64,000 nt of DNA from Paractinoplanes aksuensis (GTDB taxonomy: Bacteria > Actinomycetota > Actinomycetes > Mycobacteriales > Micromonosporaceae), in contig NZ_JAMYJR010000035.1 in NCBI RefSeq assembly GCF_024137025.1, forward strand, positions 1-64,000, read 5' to 3'. The notes under the pieces were generated by a model, which searched no databases, had not been told where the DNA came from, and worked only from the letters and a program-made list of their open reading frames with translations. A program made the translations under genes and the position numbers. Below, one piece after another: positions 16,467-26,666 of this stretch (position 1 is the stretch's first letter; the number at the start of each line of letters is the position of its first letter).

Positions 16467-19400
16467 CGTTGGTCGCCCGGCGGGCCCGGGCGCACTGGCC
16501 GCTGCTGGCCGCGCTGCTCACCATCCTGGTCGTCGGCGCGACCCTGCTCGGCACGAGCACGCTGCTGGTCACCCGCACCTCGGAACGCGCGGTGGAGGTC
16601 TCGGCGGCGCGGGCCGACCCGGACGACGTCACGGTCACCGCGTACATCGGTGCGGTCGCGGCCAGGAACGCCGGCTCGGTCGCCACCGACTCCCGCGACG
16701 TGCTGGTCACGGCGGTCGCGCCGTTCACCGCGACCACGACCACCCGGGCCTCGGGAGCCTTGCGCACCCTGCCCATGGCCGGTGAATCGGACGGTGTGCA
16801 GGGCGGCGGTTACCTGTCGGCGATCGAGGACCTGCCGGCCCGGGCCGCCCTGGTCTCCGGGCGCTGGCCGCGGGCCGGCACGACCGAGGCCGCGGTGCTG
16901 CAGAGCACGGCCCGGCTGCTCGGGCTGAAGGCCGGCGCCCGCGTCCAGCTCGGACCGGAACTGGGCCGGGACGCGAACGCGCCGGTCGAGGTGACAGTGG
17001 TGGCCGTGGTCCGGCCGTTGCCGGACACCGGCTGGGACCGGGATCCGCTGGGCGGCGCCGGGTTCGACCCGGATCCGCCGGAGAGCACGTCGGCCCGCCA
17101 GATCCACGCCTACGGGCCGTTCCTGGTCGACCTGGACACGCTGCTCTCGGGGCGGAACGCGCTGAGCCGGATCGAGGTCACGGCCCGGCCCGACCTGTCG
17201 GCGCCGACCGAGCGCGGGCTGGACGAGCTGACGGCGTCGCTGCTCGGGGCCAACCGCAAGCTCGAGGGCACGCTGGGCGAACGGGTCGAGATCCAGCGCG
17301 TCTCGTCCCCGCTCCCCCAGCTGCTGCTCGACGCCCGCGACCAGCAGCAGCTCACGTCGGGCGCGGTGCTGGCCCTGGCCCTGATCGGCCTGGTGCTGAC
17401 GGCCATCGCGCTGACCCTGGCCGGGCGGTTGACGACCGGGGTGCGTACGAACGAGTTCAATCTTCTCGCGGCTCTGGGTACGAGCCGGGGGCAGTTCACC
17501 GCCGTCGCCGCCACCGAGGCCGGCGCCATCGCCGCGCTCGCCGTGGTGTTGTCGGTCCCGCTGTCGTCGTTGTTGTTCGCCGGGCTGACCCGTCTGCCCC
17601 CGCTGTCCGGCGCGGGCCTCGGTGCGCCCGTCACCGTGACCGGCACCCAGGTGCTGGTGGTGGCGGCCGGCGCCGTGGCCCTGGCCGCCCTGCATGTCCT
17701 GCTCTCGACCCGCCCCGCGGCCGACCCTGGCGACCGCCGCCGGCACCGCGAGCTGCTCGCCCGCTCCGGGCTCGACCTGCTGCTCGTGGCCCTGGCCGCG
17801 GTCGGCTGGTGGCAGTTGCGGGCCCAGCCGGCGGGGGCCGGGTCGCGGGCCGACGCCGTGCGGATCCTCGCCCCTGCGCTGATCCTGGTGGCCGGGTCGG
17901 CGCTGCTGCTGCGGGCCCTGCCGCCCTTGCTACGCGCGGCCGAGCGGCTGGCCACGCGGAGCCGCGGCTTCACGTTCTCGCTGGCCACGGCCGGGGCCGC
18001 CCGCCGCCCGCAGGCGCTGGCGGCCGGGCTGCTGATCTGTCTGGGCGCGGCGGCGGCGACGTTCGGGACGGCGTTCGGCTCGACCTGGCACACCTCGCAG
18101 CGCGAGCAGGCCGACCTGTCGGTGGGCACCGACCTGGCCGTCTCGCTGACCACCGCGCCCGTCACCGGTCAGAGCGCGCGGGTGGCGGCGGCCACAGGCG
18201 GGACCATCAGCCCCGTGGCCAAGCAGAACATCGTCGTCGGCCAGTGGCTCGGCGGGCCCGACACGGCGCCCCAGCTGGTCGCCGTCGACACCCGCCGGGC
18301 TGATGCGCTGCTGCGGGGACGGGTCGAGGCCGACGGCGGCTGGGCCGGGGTCACCCGTACGCTCGTCCCGGCCGCCCCCGTGACCGGTGTCGCCCTGCCC
18401 GAGGGTGCGTCCCTGGCCGTCACCGGCACGGCCACCGGCGACCGGCCGATCGCCGTCACCCCGCACCTCATGCTCCAGGACGACACCGGGTTGCGGACGA
18501 CGTGCGACGGCGACCCGGTCGCGCTGAACGGCCGCCCCCACGCCGTGACCGGCTGCGTGCCGATCTCCGGGCTGCGCCTGGTCGGCGTCACGTTGTCGGT
18601 GCTGGGCGAGTCGGGCATCCAGCACCTGAGCGCCATCGACGCCACCGTGACGCTGCCCGAGCCGCCGGCCGCGGACTGGACGGTCCGGTCGGCCGCCCCC
18701 GAGTCCAACCAGCTCAGCGATCCGAAGGTGCGGGCCGACGGCACCCGGCTGGGCCTGAGCGCCGTCGTGAGCTTCGCCGACACCACCCCGTCGAGCCGGG
18801 TCCTGGTGGCCACCGCCTTCGCCGACCCCGGGCCGATCCCGGTCGTCGTCTCGCGGCAGTTCGCGACCGAGGTCGGCGCCGAACGCGGCTCCGAGATCAC
18901 TTTCGCGGTGGACCAGACCCCCGTGGACGCCACCATCGCCGCGGTCGTGGCCGAGGTGCCGTCCGTGCCCGGCGGGGCGGCGCTGCTGGCCGACGTCGAC
19001 TCGCTGAGCCGCGCCCTGGCCGTCCGGGGCAACGTGGACTCGCCGGTGACCGCCTGGTGGGTCGGGCACCCGGTCCGCACCGACCTCGGCGACCTGCGAC
19101 TGGGCACCGTCACCACCCGCACCGGCGAAGCCGAGCGGCTCACCGGCAGCCCGCTGCGGGCGTCGTTCCCGGCCGTCCTGCGGGTGCTGGTCGTGGCCGC
19201 GGTCGTGCTGCTGCTGGGCGGTGTGCTGCTGCAGGTCACCTGTGACATGCAGTTACGCGCGGTCGAGGTGGCGCGACTGCGCGGCCTGGGCGTCTCTCGG
19301 CGGGGCATCCGGGCCGCGCTGCTGGGCGAACAGGGCGCGGTCGTGCTGCCGCTGCTGGCGGCCGGGGCCGGGGTCGGCGCGCTCACCACCTGGCTGGTGG

Positions 19401-19585
19401 CGCCGCTGCTGATCCGGTCCGACACCGGGGCCGCCGCCGTGCCGGCCGCGATCGCCCACTGGCCCTGGGCCGGCGAGCTGCTGCTGCTCGCCGTGCTGGC
19501 CGGGGCGTGCGCGCTGGCCGCCGGGGCCGCGGTGGTCATCCAGGTCAGCCGGGCCGACGCGGCGCACCTACGGGTGGCGTCATGA
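16460..19585 (+). CDS. FtsX-like ABC transporter permease, 1041 residues
   Basis: The protein has an N-terminal membrane segment (WPLLAALLTILVVGATLLG), a large extracytoplasmic domain, an FtsX core of three helices near residues 295-420 (VLALALIGLVLTAIALTLAG), further helices near 440-500, a second external domain, and a final FtsX core of about four helices to the C-terminus. This double-FtsX layout is typical of large actinobacterial exporters for lipids, peptides or antibiotics. It overlaps both neighbours. Confidence 0.88.
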   Translation: MLTLVARRARAHWPLLAALLTILVVGATLLGTSTLLVTRTSERAVEVSAARADPDDVTVTAYIGAVAARNAGSVATDSRDVLVTAVAPFTATTTTRASGALRTLPMAGESDGVQGGGYLSAIEDLPARAALVSGRWPRAGTTEAAVLQSTARLLGLKAGARVQLGPELGRDANAPVEVTVVAVVRPLPDTGWDRDPLGGAGFDPDPPESTSARQIHAYGPFLVDLDTLLSGRNALSRIEVTARPDLSAPTERGLDELTASLLGANRKLEGTLGERVEIQRVSSPLPQLLLDARDQQQLTSGAVLALALIGLVLTAIALTLAGRLTTGVRTNEFNLLAALGTSRGQFTAVAATEAGAIAALAVVLSVPLSSLLFAGLTRLPPLSGAGLGAPVTVTGTQVLVVAAGAVALAALHVLLSTRPAADPGDRRRHRELLARSGLDLLLVALAAVGWWQLRAQPAGAGSRADAVRILAPALILVAGSALLLRALPPLLRAAERLATRSRGFTFSLATAGAARRPQALAAGLLICLGAAAATFGTAFGSTWHTSQREQADLSVGTDLAVSLTTAPVTGQSARVAAATGGTISPVAKQNIVVGQWLGGPDTAPQLVAVDTRRADALLRGRVEADGGWAGVTRTLVPAAPVTGVALPEGASLAVTGTATGDRPIAVTPHLMLQDDTGLRTTCDGDPVALNGRPHAVTGCVPISGLRLVGVTLSVLGESGIQHLSAIDATVTLPEPPAADWTVRSAAPESNQLSDPKVRADGTRLGLSAVVSFADTTPSSRVLVATAFADPGPIPVVVSRQFATEVGAERGSEITFAVDQTPVDATIAAVVAEVPSVPGGAALLADVDSLSRALAVRGNVDSPVTAWWVGHPVRTDLGDLRLGTVTTRTGEAERLTGSPLRASFPAVLRVLVVAAVVLLLGGVLLQVTCDMQLRAVEVARLRGLGVSRRGIRAALLGEQGAVVLPLLAAGAGVGALTTWLVAPLLIRSDTGAAAVPAAIAHWPWAGELLLLAVLAGACALAAGAAVVIQVSRADAAHLRVAS

Positions 19586-22290
19586 CGCCCCTGCACTGGC
19601 CGAGCATCCGCGGCCGGGCCCGCGCCGACGCCGGTCCCCTGCTGCTGGTGGCACTGGTCGTCACGGTCGTGGCGCTGCTGGCCGGGGCCACCCCACCGGT
19701 GCTGCGCTCGACCTCGGACGAGGCCACCCGGGACGCCGTACGCCGGGCCGCCGACGACGCCGCGGTCCGGGTCGAGGCGGAATGGCCCGACGACTACGGC
19801 CCGAACGGGGGCCGGGTACGCGCCCCGCTGCTGGCCGACGACGTGGCCTCGCTGGCCCACCTGGCCGAGGGCGAGCTCGAACCCAGCCTGCGGTCCGCGT
19901 TGCAACCACCCGTCGCCACCGTCTCCAGCATCTCGATGGCGGTCACCGACGGCAGCGTGCAGCGCCGCCTCCAGCTCGAATACCTGCACAGCGGCGACGA
20001 CGGCCCGGCCGTCACCTGGATCGCCGGGAAGGCGCCGGGCCCGTCGACGCCGGACGAGTCCATCGAGATCCCGCTCAACGGCGCGCCGTGGCCCATGCAG
20101 ATCGGGCTGTCCGAGGCCGAGGCGACAGTGCTCGGCGCGAAACCGGGCGACAGGATCCCGGTCCAGGACGACCGCCGGACCCCGTACGACGTCCGGGTCA
20201 GCGGCATCTTCCGGCCGGTCGACCCGGCCGACCCGGCCTGGCGGCTCGCCCCCTGGCTGCTGCAGCCGGCGGCCAACCGGGACGGCCTGGGCAGCACCCG
20301 GTTCGGCGGCCTGCTGTCGGACGAGTCGCTGTCCGACGCCCGGCTCGCCTTCCGGTCCGACCAGCTGCGCCGCAGCGTCCGCTTCGACGCCGACCCCGGC
20401 ACCCTGACCTGGGAGTCGGCCCAGGCCCTGGCGTCGGCGGTGGCCACCCTCAAGGGCCTGTCGGCGGTCTCGGCCGAGCGCGACACCTCGCTCAAGTGGG
20501 CCACCCAGCTCGACAGCGTGCTGCGCGACCTGCGCAACCAGATCGCCACCGCGTCGGCCCAGGCCGCGGTGCTGCTCATCGCCGTGCTGGCCGGAGCCCT
20601 GCTGGTGGTGAGCCTGGCCGCCGATCTGCTGACCCGGCGTCGCACCCCAGCGTTGACCACGGCCCGGCAGCGCGGCGCCGGCCTGCCCACGATCGCGGCC
20701 GAACTGGCCGTCGAGTCGACCGTGGTCGCCGTCCCGGCCGCGGCCCTCGGACTCGCGCTGGCCGCCGTCGTGACCGGCTCGGCCGCCCTGACCTGGGTCG
20801 TGCCGTTCCTGGTGCTCGCGGTCGCGGCCGGTCCGGCCTTCGGCACGCTGGCCGCGGCCCGCGCCACCCGGGACAAGCGCGCCCCGGCCAACCGCAGCGC
20901 CCGCCGCTGGGCCCTGCGCACAGTGCTGCTGCGGCGGGCCGCGATCGACGTGGCCGTGGTCGTGCTGGCCATCGGCGCGCTGGTCGCCCTGCGTCAGCGC
21001 GGCATCGGCACGGCCGAGGACGGCGACGTCGGGCTGCCCGCCGCCGCGCCCACCCTGGGCGCGCTGGCCGCCGCCCTGCTGCTCGTGCGTCTGCTGCCCG
21101 CGGGCACCGGCGCCGCGCTGAAGTTGTCGCTGCGCTCCCGGCGTCCGCTGGTGCTCTTCGCGGCGGCCCGGGCGGCCGCGACCGCCTCGCGCCTGCTGCC
21201 CGCGCTGGCCGTGACGGCCGCGATCGCGCTGGCCTCGTTCGCAATCACCCTGCACGCCACCACCGACCGCGGGCTGTCCGACGGCGCCTGGCAGGCCGTC
21301 GGGGCTGACGTGCAGCTGACCCTGGGCACCGAGGCCGCCGGGTCCACGGCCGAGATCGCGCAGCAGGTCGCGGCCGCGCCCGGCGTGCGGCACGCCGTCG
21401 CGGCCCGGGTCGTCGACAGCGAGCGGTTCATCGCCGACAACACGTCGATCGTGGCCCGCCTGGTCGTGGTCGACACCGCGGCCCTGCGGCAGCTGCGGGC
21501 CGGCACCCCCCTGGCCGGGCTGCCCGACCCGGGCGGCCTGACCACGGCCGTCGACGGCACCGTTCCGGCCCTGGTCCGCACGAGCGACGACAGCCTGCGA
21601 CCGGGCACCTCGTTCCGGCTCCCGTTGCGGACCAACACCTTCACCCCGATGACGGCGGTCGGCCCGGCGCCGGCCATCGGCAGCGGCGACGATGTGGTCG
21701 TGGTCGACCGGGCCGCGGCTGCGGCGGCCGGGCTGGAGTCGGCGCCGAACACGGTGTGGGCGACCGGGCCGGGCGCGGCCGCGGCGATCCGGGCCACCGG
21801 GGCCGACGGGCGGCTGACGACCCGGGCCGAGGTGCTCGACGAGCGGCGCACGGCCCCGCTGACCGCCGGCCTGGTCCGGTTGCAGCTGGTCGCGGCCGGG
21901 ACGTTGCTGGCCCTGGGGCTGCTGGGCTTCGCGCTGGCGGCGGCGGCCGGTGCTCCGCAGCGCTGGGAGACACTGGCCCGGCTGCGCACGCTGGGCTTGC
22001 GGCCGCGCGACGCGCACCGGGTCGCGGCGGGCGAACTGCTGCCGGTGGCGCTGGTCGCGGCGGTGTCCGGGCCGCTGCTGGGGGCGCTGCTGTCGTGGCT
22101 CACGGTCGGGCCGCTGGCCCTGAACGTGCTCACCGGCCAGGTCGCCGTGCCGGTCACGGTCGTACCGTGGTGGACCGTCGAGGTGGTGGCCGTCGTCGCG
22201 TTGACCGTGGTGCTCGCGGCCGTGGTGGCCACGGAATCGGCCGTACGGAAGAAGCGCAGGCTCGGCGACGTGCTCCGCGTGTCTTCCTAG
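19582..22290 (+). CDS. FtsX-like ABC transporter permease, 902 residues
   Basis: The second permease starts at ATG 19582, overlapping the upstream stop (ATGA). It has an N-terminal helix (PLLLVALVVTVVALLAGATP), an external domain of about 270 residues, an FtsX core near residues 330-420, more helices near 450-560, a second external domain, and a C-terminal FtsX core ending in a basic VRKKRRLGDVLRVSS tail. It is distantly similar to the preceding permease, so the pair probably arose by duplication and forms a heterodimer. The stop overlaps the convergent diguanylate cyclase gene by four bases. Confidence 0.88.
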   Translation: MTPLHWPSIRGRARADAGPLLLVALVVTVVALLAGATPPVLRSTSDEATRDAVRRAADDAAVRVEAEWPDDYGPNGGRVRAPLLADDVASLAHLAEGELEPSLRSALQPPVATVSSISMAVTDGSVQRRLQLEYLHSGDDGPAVTWIAGKAPGPSTPDESIEIPLNGAPWPMQIGLSEAEATVLGAKPGDRIPVQDDRRTPYDVRVSGIFRPVDPADPAWRLAPWLLQPAANRDGLGSTRFGGLLSDESLSDARLAFRSDQLRRSVRFDADPGTLTWESAQALASAVATLKGLSAVSAERDTSLKWATQLDSVLRDLRNQIATASAQAAVLLIAVLAGALLVVSLAADLLTRRRTPALTTARQRGAGLPTIAAELAVESTVVAVPAAALGLALAAVVTGSAALTWVVPFLVLAVAAGPAFGTLAAARATRDKRAPANRSARRWALRTVLLRRAAIDVAVVVLAIGALVALRQRGIGTAEDGDVGLPAAAPTLGALAAALLLVRLLPAGTGAALKLSLRSRRPLVLFAAARAAATASRLLPALAVTAAIALASFAITLHATTDRGLSDGAWQAVGADVQLTLGTEAAGSTAEIAQQVAAAPGVRHAVAARVVDSERFIADNTSIVARLVVVDTAALRQLRAGTPLAGLPDPGGLTTAVDGTVPALVRTSDDSLRPGTSFRLPLRTNTFTPMTAVGPAPAIGSGDDVVVVDRAAAAAAGLESAPNTVWATGPGAAAAIRATGADGRLTTRAEVLDERRTAPLTAGLVRLQLVAAGTLLALGLLGFALAAAAGAPQRWETLARLRTLGLRPRDAHRVAAGELLPVALVAAVSGPLLGALLSWLTVGPLALNVLTGQVAVPVTVVPWWTVEVVAVVALTVVLAAVVATESAVRKKRRLGDVLRVSS

Positions 22291-23753
22291 CGGGTGCTCG
22301 AGACGTAGAGACGGTCGCGGCCCGCCCGTTTCGCGGCGTAGAGGGCGGCGTCGGCCCGGGCCAGCAGGTCGTCGGCCGTCTCGGCGCCGTCCCACTGGGC
22401 GGCGCCGGCCGAGAACGTCTGGCCGTCCGGGGTGACGGCCTGCAGGCGCTCGATGATCAGGTCGGCGTCGGCCAGGCGGGAGTGGTCGAAGATCGCGCCG
22501 AACTCCTCGCCGCCGTAACGGGCCAGCAGGTCCTCGGGGCGCAGCTCGGCCCGCCAGGCCTCCGCGGCCAGGCTCAGCAGCTCGTCCCCACCCTGGTGAC
22601 CGTGCTGGTCGTTGTACTGCTTGAAGTGGTCGAGGTCGATGATGGCGACCACCACCGGGGTGCCGTGGCGGCGCGCGCCGGCGATGCGGCGGGACAGTTC
22701 GAGATCCCAGGCCCGCCGGTTGGGCAGGGTGGTCAGCGCGTCGATGTGGGCCACCGCGTCGAGTTGGCGGGCCTTGTCCTGGACCTGACCGACCAGGTCG
22801 ACCATGCGCAGCGCGAGCAGGGCGAACAGGACGATGCAGCCGACGCCGGCGGCGATCCAGTCGACCTGGCCGTCCTGCAGCACGCCTTGGGCGATGAGCA
22901 GCGCCGGGGCGCCCATGCAGGCCACGTTGACCAGCAGCACGCGGCGCGGCGAGGTCTCGGCCACCGACCGCAGCGGCTTGGCGGTGAGCGTACGCATCGA
23001 CGGGTGCAGGGCCGCCCCGGCCATCAAGAAGCCCGACAGCGAGGTGAGTGGCTGCATGTCGGTCGTTTTCACCGACGTGATGAACGGCAGCAAAGTGGCC
23101 AGGTGCGTGCACGTCTGCAGCAGCAGCGAGACGCTGATCTGCCAGAACGCGGCGTTGCGCAGGCCCCGCAGCGTGAAGAAGCGGATCAGCACGCCCAGCA
23201 GCAGCACGTCGCCGAATGGGAAGAGGGCGGTGAAGGCGTCGCCGGGCAGCAGATCGTCGAGCCGGAGCAACGGCGTGATGACCAGCAGCCAGCAGGCCAG
23301 GGCCAGCCCGACGCAGATCATCGCGGTGTCGAGCAGACCCGCGCGGTCCTGCCGCCACGACGCGCCCCGCATGATGAGCAGCAGCGCCGCCGCCTCCAGC
23401 GGGTACACCGTCATGAACACGGCGAAGGCCGCCGTCTCGGCGCCGGAGAGCCAGATGCCGAAACCGGCCACCATGACCGGGCCGGCCGACGCCAGCAGGA
23501 GCCAGGGCCAGCGTGGCCGGGGCCGGTTCAGCACCACGCCGGCCACGATCCCGGCCGAGAACAGGATCGGCATGGCGAACGCCATAGAGCCACCGATCGG
23601 GCCGGTCGGGTCGGCGAAGAACTGCCCGGCACAGAAGGCGACCGCCCCGGCCAGCCAGATCATCCAGAACCGTGACTGCCGGGCCGGGTCAGGGCCCTCC
23701 GGGACCGGTTGCGAGGCACGGATGGCCGCACGGTCGAGCACAGAGTGCGTCAC
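22287..23753 (-). CDS. Membrane diguanylate cyclase (GGDEF)
   Basis: The 488-residue protein has about nine predicted membrane segments in its first 320 residues, a short coiled linker (DKARQLDAVAHIDALTTLPN), and a GGDEF domain with the intact motif RYGGEEFG. An RPED five residues before GGEEF matches the RxxD inhibitory site, so product inhibition is likely. It should make cyclic-di-GMP from GTP in response to a membrane cue. The downstream position of a phosphodiesterase gene's product suggests local control of the messenger. The membrane part shares AALHPSM-R/K-T with the next protein. Confidence 0.92.
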   Translation of the reverse strand: MTHSVLDRAAIRASQPVPEGPDPARQSRFWMIWLAGAVAFCAGQFFADPTGPIGGSMAFAMPILFSAGIVAGVVLNRPRPRWPWLLLASAGPVMVAGFGIWLSGAETAAFAVFMTVYPLEAAALLLIMRGASWRQDRAGLLDTAMICVGLALACWLLVITPLLRLDDLLPGDAFTALFPFGDVLLLGVLIRFFTLRGLRNAAFWQISVSLLLQTCTHLATLLPFITSVKTTDMQPLTSLSGFLMAGAALHPSMRTLTAKPLRSVAETSPRRVLLVNVACMGAPALLIAQGVLQDGQVDWIAAGVGCIVLFALLALRMVDLVGQVQDKARQLDAVAHIDALTTLPNRRAWDLELSRRIAGARRHGTPVVVAIIDLDHFKQYNDQHGHQGGDELLSLAAEAWRAELRPEDLLARYGGEEFGAIFDHSRLADADLIIERLQAVTPDGQTFSAGAAQWDGAETADDLLARADAALYAAKRAGRDRLYVSSTR

Positions 23754-23798
23754 CAGCGGCCCTCCTGATCCCGTCGTCGCTCTTCTGATCGGCAGCGG

Positions 23799-26114
23799 TC
23801 AGCCGCTCGTGAGCCGCTCCCGGTCGATCAGCCGGGCCGCGTCGGCCTCGGGCACCGGGCGCGAGAAATAGAAGCCCTGGGCCCGCTGACAGCCCAGTTC
23901 CCGCAGCAGTTCCACCTGTTCGGCGGTCTCCACGCCCTCGGCGATCGTGCCCAGGCGCAGCCCGGCGGCCAGGTCGATGATGGCCTTGACCAGGGTGCGG
24001 GCGGCCGGGTCGGGCGGGCCGGGGACGGGCATGAACGAGCGGTCGATCTTGACGTGGTCGATCGGCAGGTCGCGCAGATAGGCCAGCGACGAGTACCCGG
24101 TGCCGAAGTCGTCGACGGCCACCCGCACGCCGTGCGTCCGCAGCATGGTCAGGTGGCTGATCGCCTGCTCGGTGGCGATCCCCGAGTCGACCAGCACGCC
24201 CTCGGTGATCTCGAGGATCAGCGCCTCCGGGGGCAGGCCGGACGTCTCCAGCGCGTCCAGCACCATCAGGCCGAAACCCGGCTCGCGCAGCTGCCGCGGC
24301 GACACGTTGACCGAGACCACGGTGCCGTGGCGGCGGTGCCAGCCGGCCACCACCCGGCACGACTCGCGCAGCACCCAGGCCCCGATGGGCACGATAAGGC
24401 CGCTGTCCTCCGAGATGCCGATGAACTTGTCCGGCGGCACCATCGACTCCCCGGACGGCTGCCACCGGATCAGTGCCTCCACGCCCGTGATCTGCTCGTC
24501 GGCCAGCCGGATCAGCGGCTGGTAGAACACGACGAACTCCTCGCGGGTGAGCGCCTCGCGCAGCCGCTCGACCGTCCGGGCCGTCTCGAGCCGCTTCTCG
24601 CGCAACTGCTCGTCGTACAGCACGAACTGGTTGCGCCCGGCCTCCTTGGCCGCATGCAACGCCAGGTACGCGTCCCGGGCCAGATCCTCGGCGGGCCGGC
24701 CCGGCTCGAGCTCGCGCAGGCCCATGCTCACCGTCGCGAACAGCTCGTGCCCCTGCACCGTCAACGGGCGGCGCATGGCGGTCAGCACCCGCTCGGTGGT
24801 GGCCCAGGCGTCGGTCAGTGGAGCGTCGGTGAGCAGCGCGGCGAACTCGTCGCTGTGCAGCCGGGCGACCAGGGCCCCGCCGAACAGCAGGCGCAGCCGG
24901 GCGCTCACCTCGACCAGCAGGTCGTCGCCGACGGCGTGCCCGAACCGGTCGTTGACGTCCTTGAACCCGTCCAGGTCGAGCAGCAGCAACGCGCCCGGCC
25001 GCCCGCCCTCGATCGCGGCGGCGAGCCGGTCGTGCAGCACGGTCCGGCCCGGCAGCCCGGTCAGCACGTCGTGCTCGGAGCGGAACCGCAGCTCCTGCCG
25101 CAGATCGGCCTCGTTGTGCAGGGCCCTCTCGAGGTCGGCGGCCCGCGCGGCGGCGATCCGGTTGAGCTGGCGCATCCGCTGCACGACCAGGGCCGAGGTG
25201 AGGGCGGTGGCGACCATCGGGACGACCACGTCGAGGCTGCCCAGGGTGTCCTGCAGGGCCTCCCGTAGCAGGAAGAGGCCGGTCAGCACAGGTGTGGCGA
25301 CCACCGTGCCGACGTAGATGCGGGTCGCGCCGTGCCGGCTCAGCGTGGCCTGGTCGGCCGGGAGCGCCACCGTACGCTTCATCGAGGGGTGCAGGGCGGC
25401 CGCGGTCAGCAGGCCGTTGCAGACGACCCACCCGACGATGCTGACCTCGGTCGGGAAGCCGGCGCTGCTCCCCACGGTCAGATAGGCGGTGTCGGCCGTC
25501 AGCCGGACCGCGCACGACGCGGCGACCAGCCAGTAGGACACGGACCGGGAGTCGCTGAGCAGCAGCAGGCGTACGCCGAAGGTCAGCAGCACCAGGTCGA
25601 GGAACGGCTCCACCAGCAGGTAGGCCTGGCTGTGGATGAGCCCGGTGTCGATCAGCGACGGGTCGACGAACACCATCCACCAGATCACCGCGGCGCCGGA
25701 CGCGATGATCGCGCTCTCGGTCATGCCCAGCGCCGCCGCGCCCCGCCGCCCGTGGTTGGGCAGCAGGGCCACCCCGGCACACAGGATCGGGTACGTGATG
25801 CCGTAGATGACGTTGATGGCCACGCCCCCGGTGGCCACCTCCGGCGGCAGCAGCGTCGCGACGATGACGTTGCCGGCCAGCGCCAGCCCGACCGACACGA
25901 AGATCAGCCACCAGCCCCGCGCGAACTCGGGCCGGTGCCGCCGCACCCCGACGGCGATCGCCGTCAGCAGCAGGGCCGCGCTGGCCAGCATGAGCGTGGC
26001 CAGTCCGTTGAGCGACGACACCTGGAACGCGACCACGGCCAGCAGCGCGGTGACGGCCACGGCCGCCCACACGAGCACCGCAGGCCGCGCCGACTCGTCA
26101 CCCACAGATCTCAC
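23799..26114 (-). CDS. Membrane GGDEF-EAL protein, probable c-di-GMP phosphodiesterase
   Basis: The protein (771 residues from GTG 26114; an upstream start at 26213 would give 804) has about ten membrane segments, a linker coil, a GGDEF domain and a complete EAL domain. The cyclase motif is degenerate (LHSDEFAAL instead of GGDEF), so it should not make c-di-GMP but may bind GTP. The EAL domain keeps GVEALIRW, SVNVSPRQL, LEITEG, DDFGTGYSSL, VKIDRSF and EGVET, so phosphodiesterase activity is expected. It is upstream of and in the same direction as the cyclase gene, 45 bases apart. Confidence 0.9.
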   Translation of the reverse strand: MRSVGDESARPAVLVWAAVAVTALLAVVAFQVSSLNGLATLMLASAALLLTAIAVGVRRHRPEFARGWWLIFVSVGLALAGNVIVATLLPPEVATGGVAINVIYGITYPILCAGVALLPNHGRRGAAALGMTESAIIASGAAVIWWMVFVDPSLIDTGLIHSQAYLLVEPFLDLVLLTFGVRLLLLSDSRSVSYWLVAASCAVRLTADTAYLTVGSSAGFPTEVSIVGWVVCNGLLTAAALHPSMKRTVALPADQATLSRHGATRIYVGTVVATPVLTGLFLLREALQDTLGSLDVVVPMVATALTSALVVQRMRQLNRIAAARAADLERALHNEADLRQELRFRSEHDVLTGLPGRTVLHDRLAAAIEGGRPGALLLLDLDGFKDVNDRFGHAVGDDLLVEVSARLRLLFGGALVARLHSDEFAALLTDAPLTDAWATTERVLTAMRRPLTVQGHELFATVSMGLRELEPGRPAEDLARDAYLALHAAKEAGRNQFVLYDEQLREKRLETARTVERLREALTREEFVVFYQPLIRLADEQITGVEALIRWQPSGESMVPPDKFIGISEDSGLIVPIGAWVLRESCRVVAGWHRRHGTVVSVNVSPRQLREPGFGLMVLDALETSGLPPEALILEITEGVLVDSGIATEQAISHLTMLRTHGVRVAVDDFGTGYSSLAYLRDLPIDHVKIDRSFMPVPGPPDPAARTLVKAIIDLAAGLRLGTIAEGVETAEQVELLRELGCQRAQGFYFSRPVPEADAARLIDRERLTSG

Positions 26115-26155
26115 AATCGCACGACAGTCCCCCCGCCGTTTTCGGAACAGGCGTT

Positions 26156-26446
26156 TCAGCGCCGGCGGCCGGTGATGACGCAAATGACGCCGGGGTACTG
26201 GCCGTCGTGACAACCCGGGGTCGGCAGGCCGTCGCTCATCTTGCTGCCGGCCCGGCCGAACGTCCGGTACGAGAAACCGTCCGGAAGGGCCAGCTCCTGG
26301 CCGGCCGGCTTAACCGGCCCCCAGCCGTCCCCCTGGCGCCGCCCACCGGCCGCGGCCGCCTCCACACCCACGCCGGCCGGAACCACCAAGCCGCCGACCA
26401 GTCCGATCCCGGTGGCCGCCAGCACATCACGCCGCTTCATAGTCAT
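26156..26446 (-). pseudogene. Truncated PhoX/DUF839-like phosphatase gene
   Basis: The frame opens MKRRDVLAATGIGLVGGLVV, a twin-arginine-type signal, and continues ALPDGFSYRTFGRAGSKMSD, then GLPTPGCHDG. This matches the start of PhoX/DUF839 secreted phosphatases, which normally run to several hundred residues. After CHDG the frame enters QYPGVICVITGRRR and stops at 26156, so only the first 80 or so residues remain. The main domain with the metal site is absent. Its loss may be linked to the rearrangement that damaged the divergent regulator gene. Confidence 0.65.
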
Positions 26447-26666
26447 GGCGTCACGATGGACCCGGCGGGTGAACAGCGGAAGCGTCCTGACGGTCGGCTC
26501 GGCGAACGGGTCCCCCAACCCGGTCGCCGGCCGACAACGGCCGCCCGCCACGACGCCCCCCGCCGTGATCGAACCGCCGCGTAAAGTGTTCGACGTCGAT
26601 ACCTGGCGTGGGGGAAGTCCGCACGAATTCGGACACGCCGTTGACCTTGGGGAGCCGGCGTTGCCG

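Noticed and set aside
18169..23358. A 1729-codon open frame on the minus strand opposite the ABC permeases and cyclase.
   Set aside because: Its composition is Arg, Gly and Gln-rich with no family motif; it lies antisense to three well-supported genes. It is a by-product of very high third-position GC.
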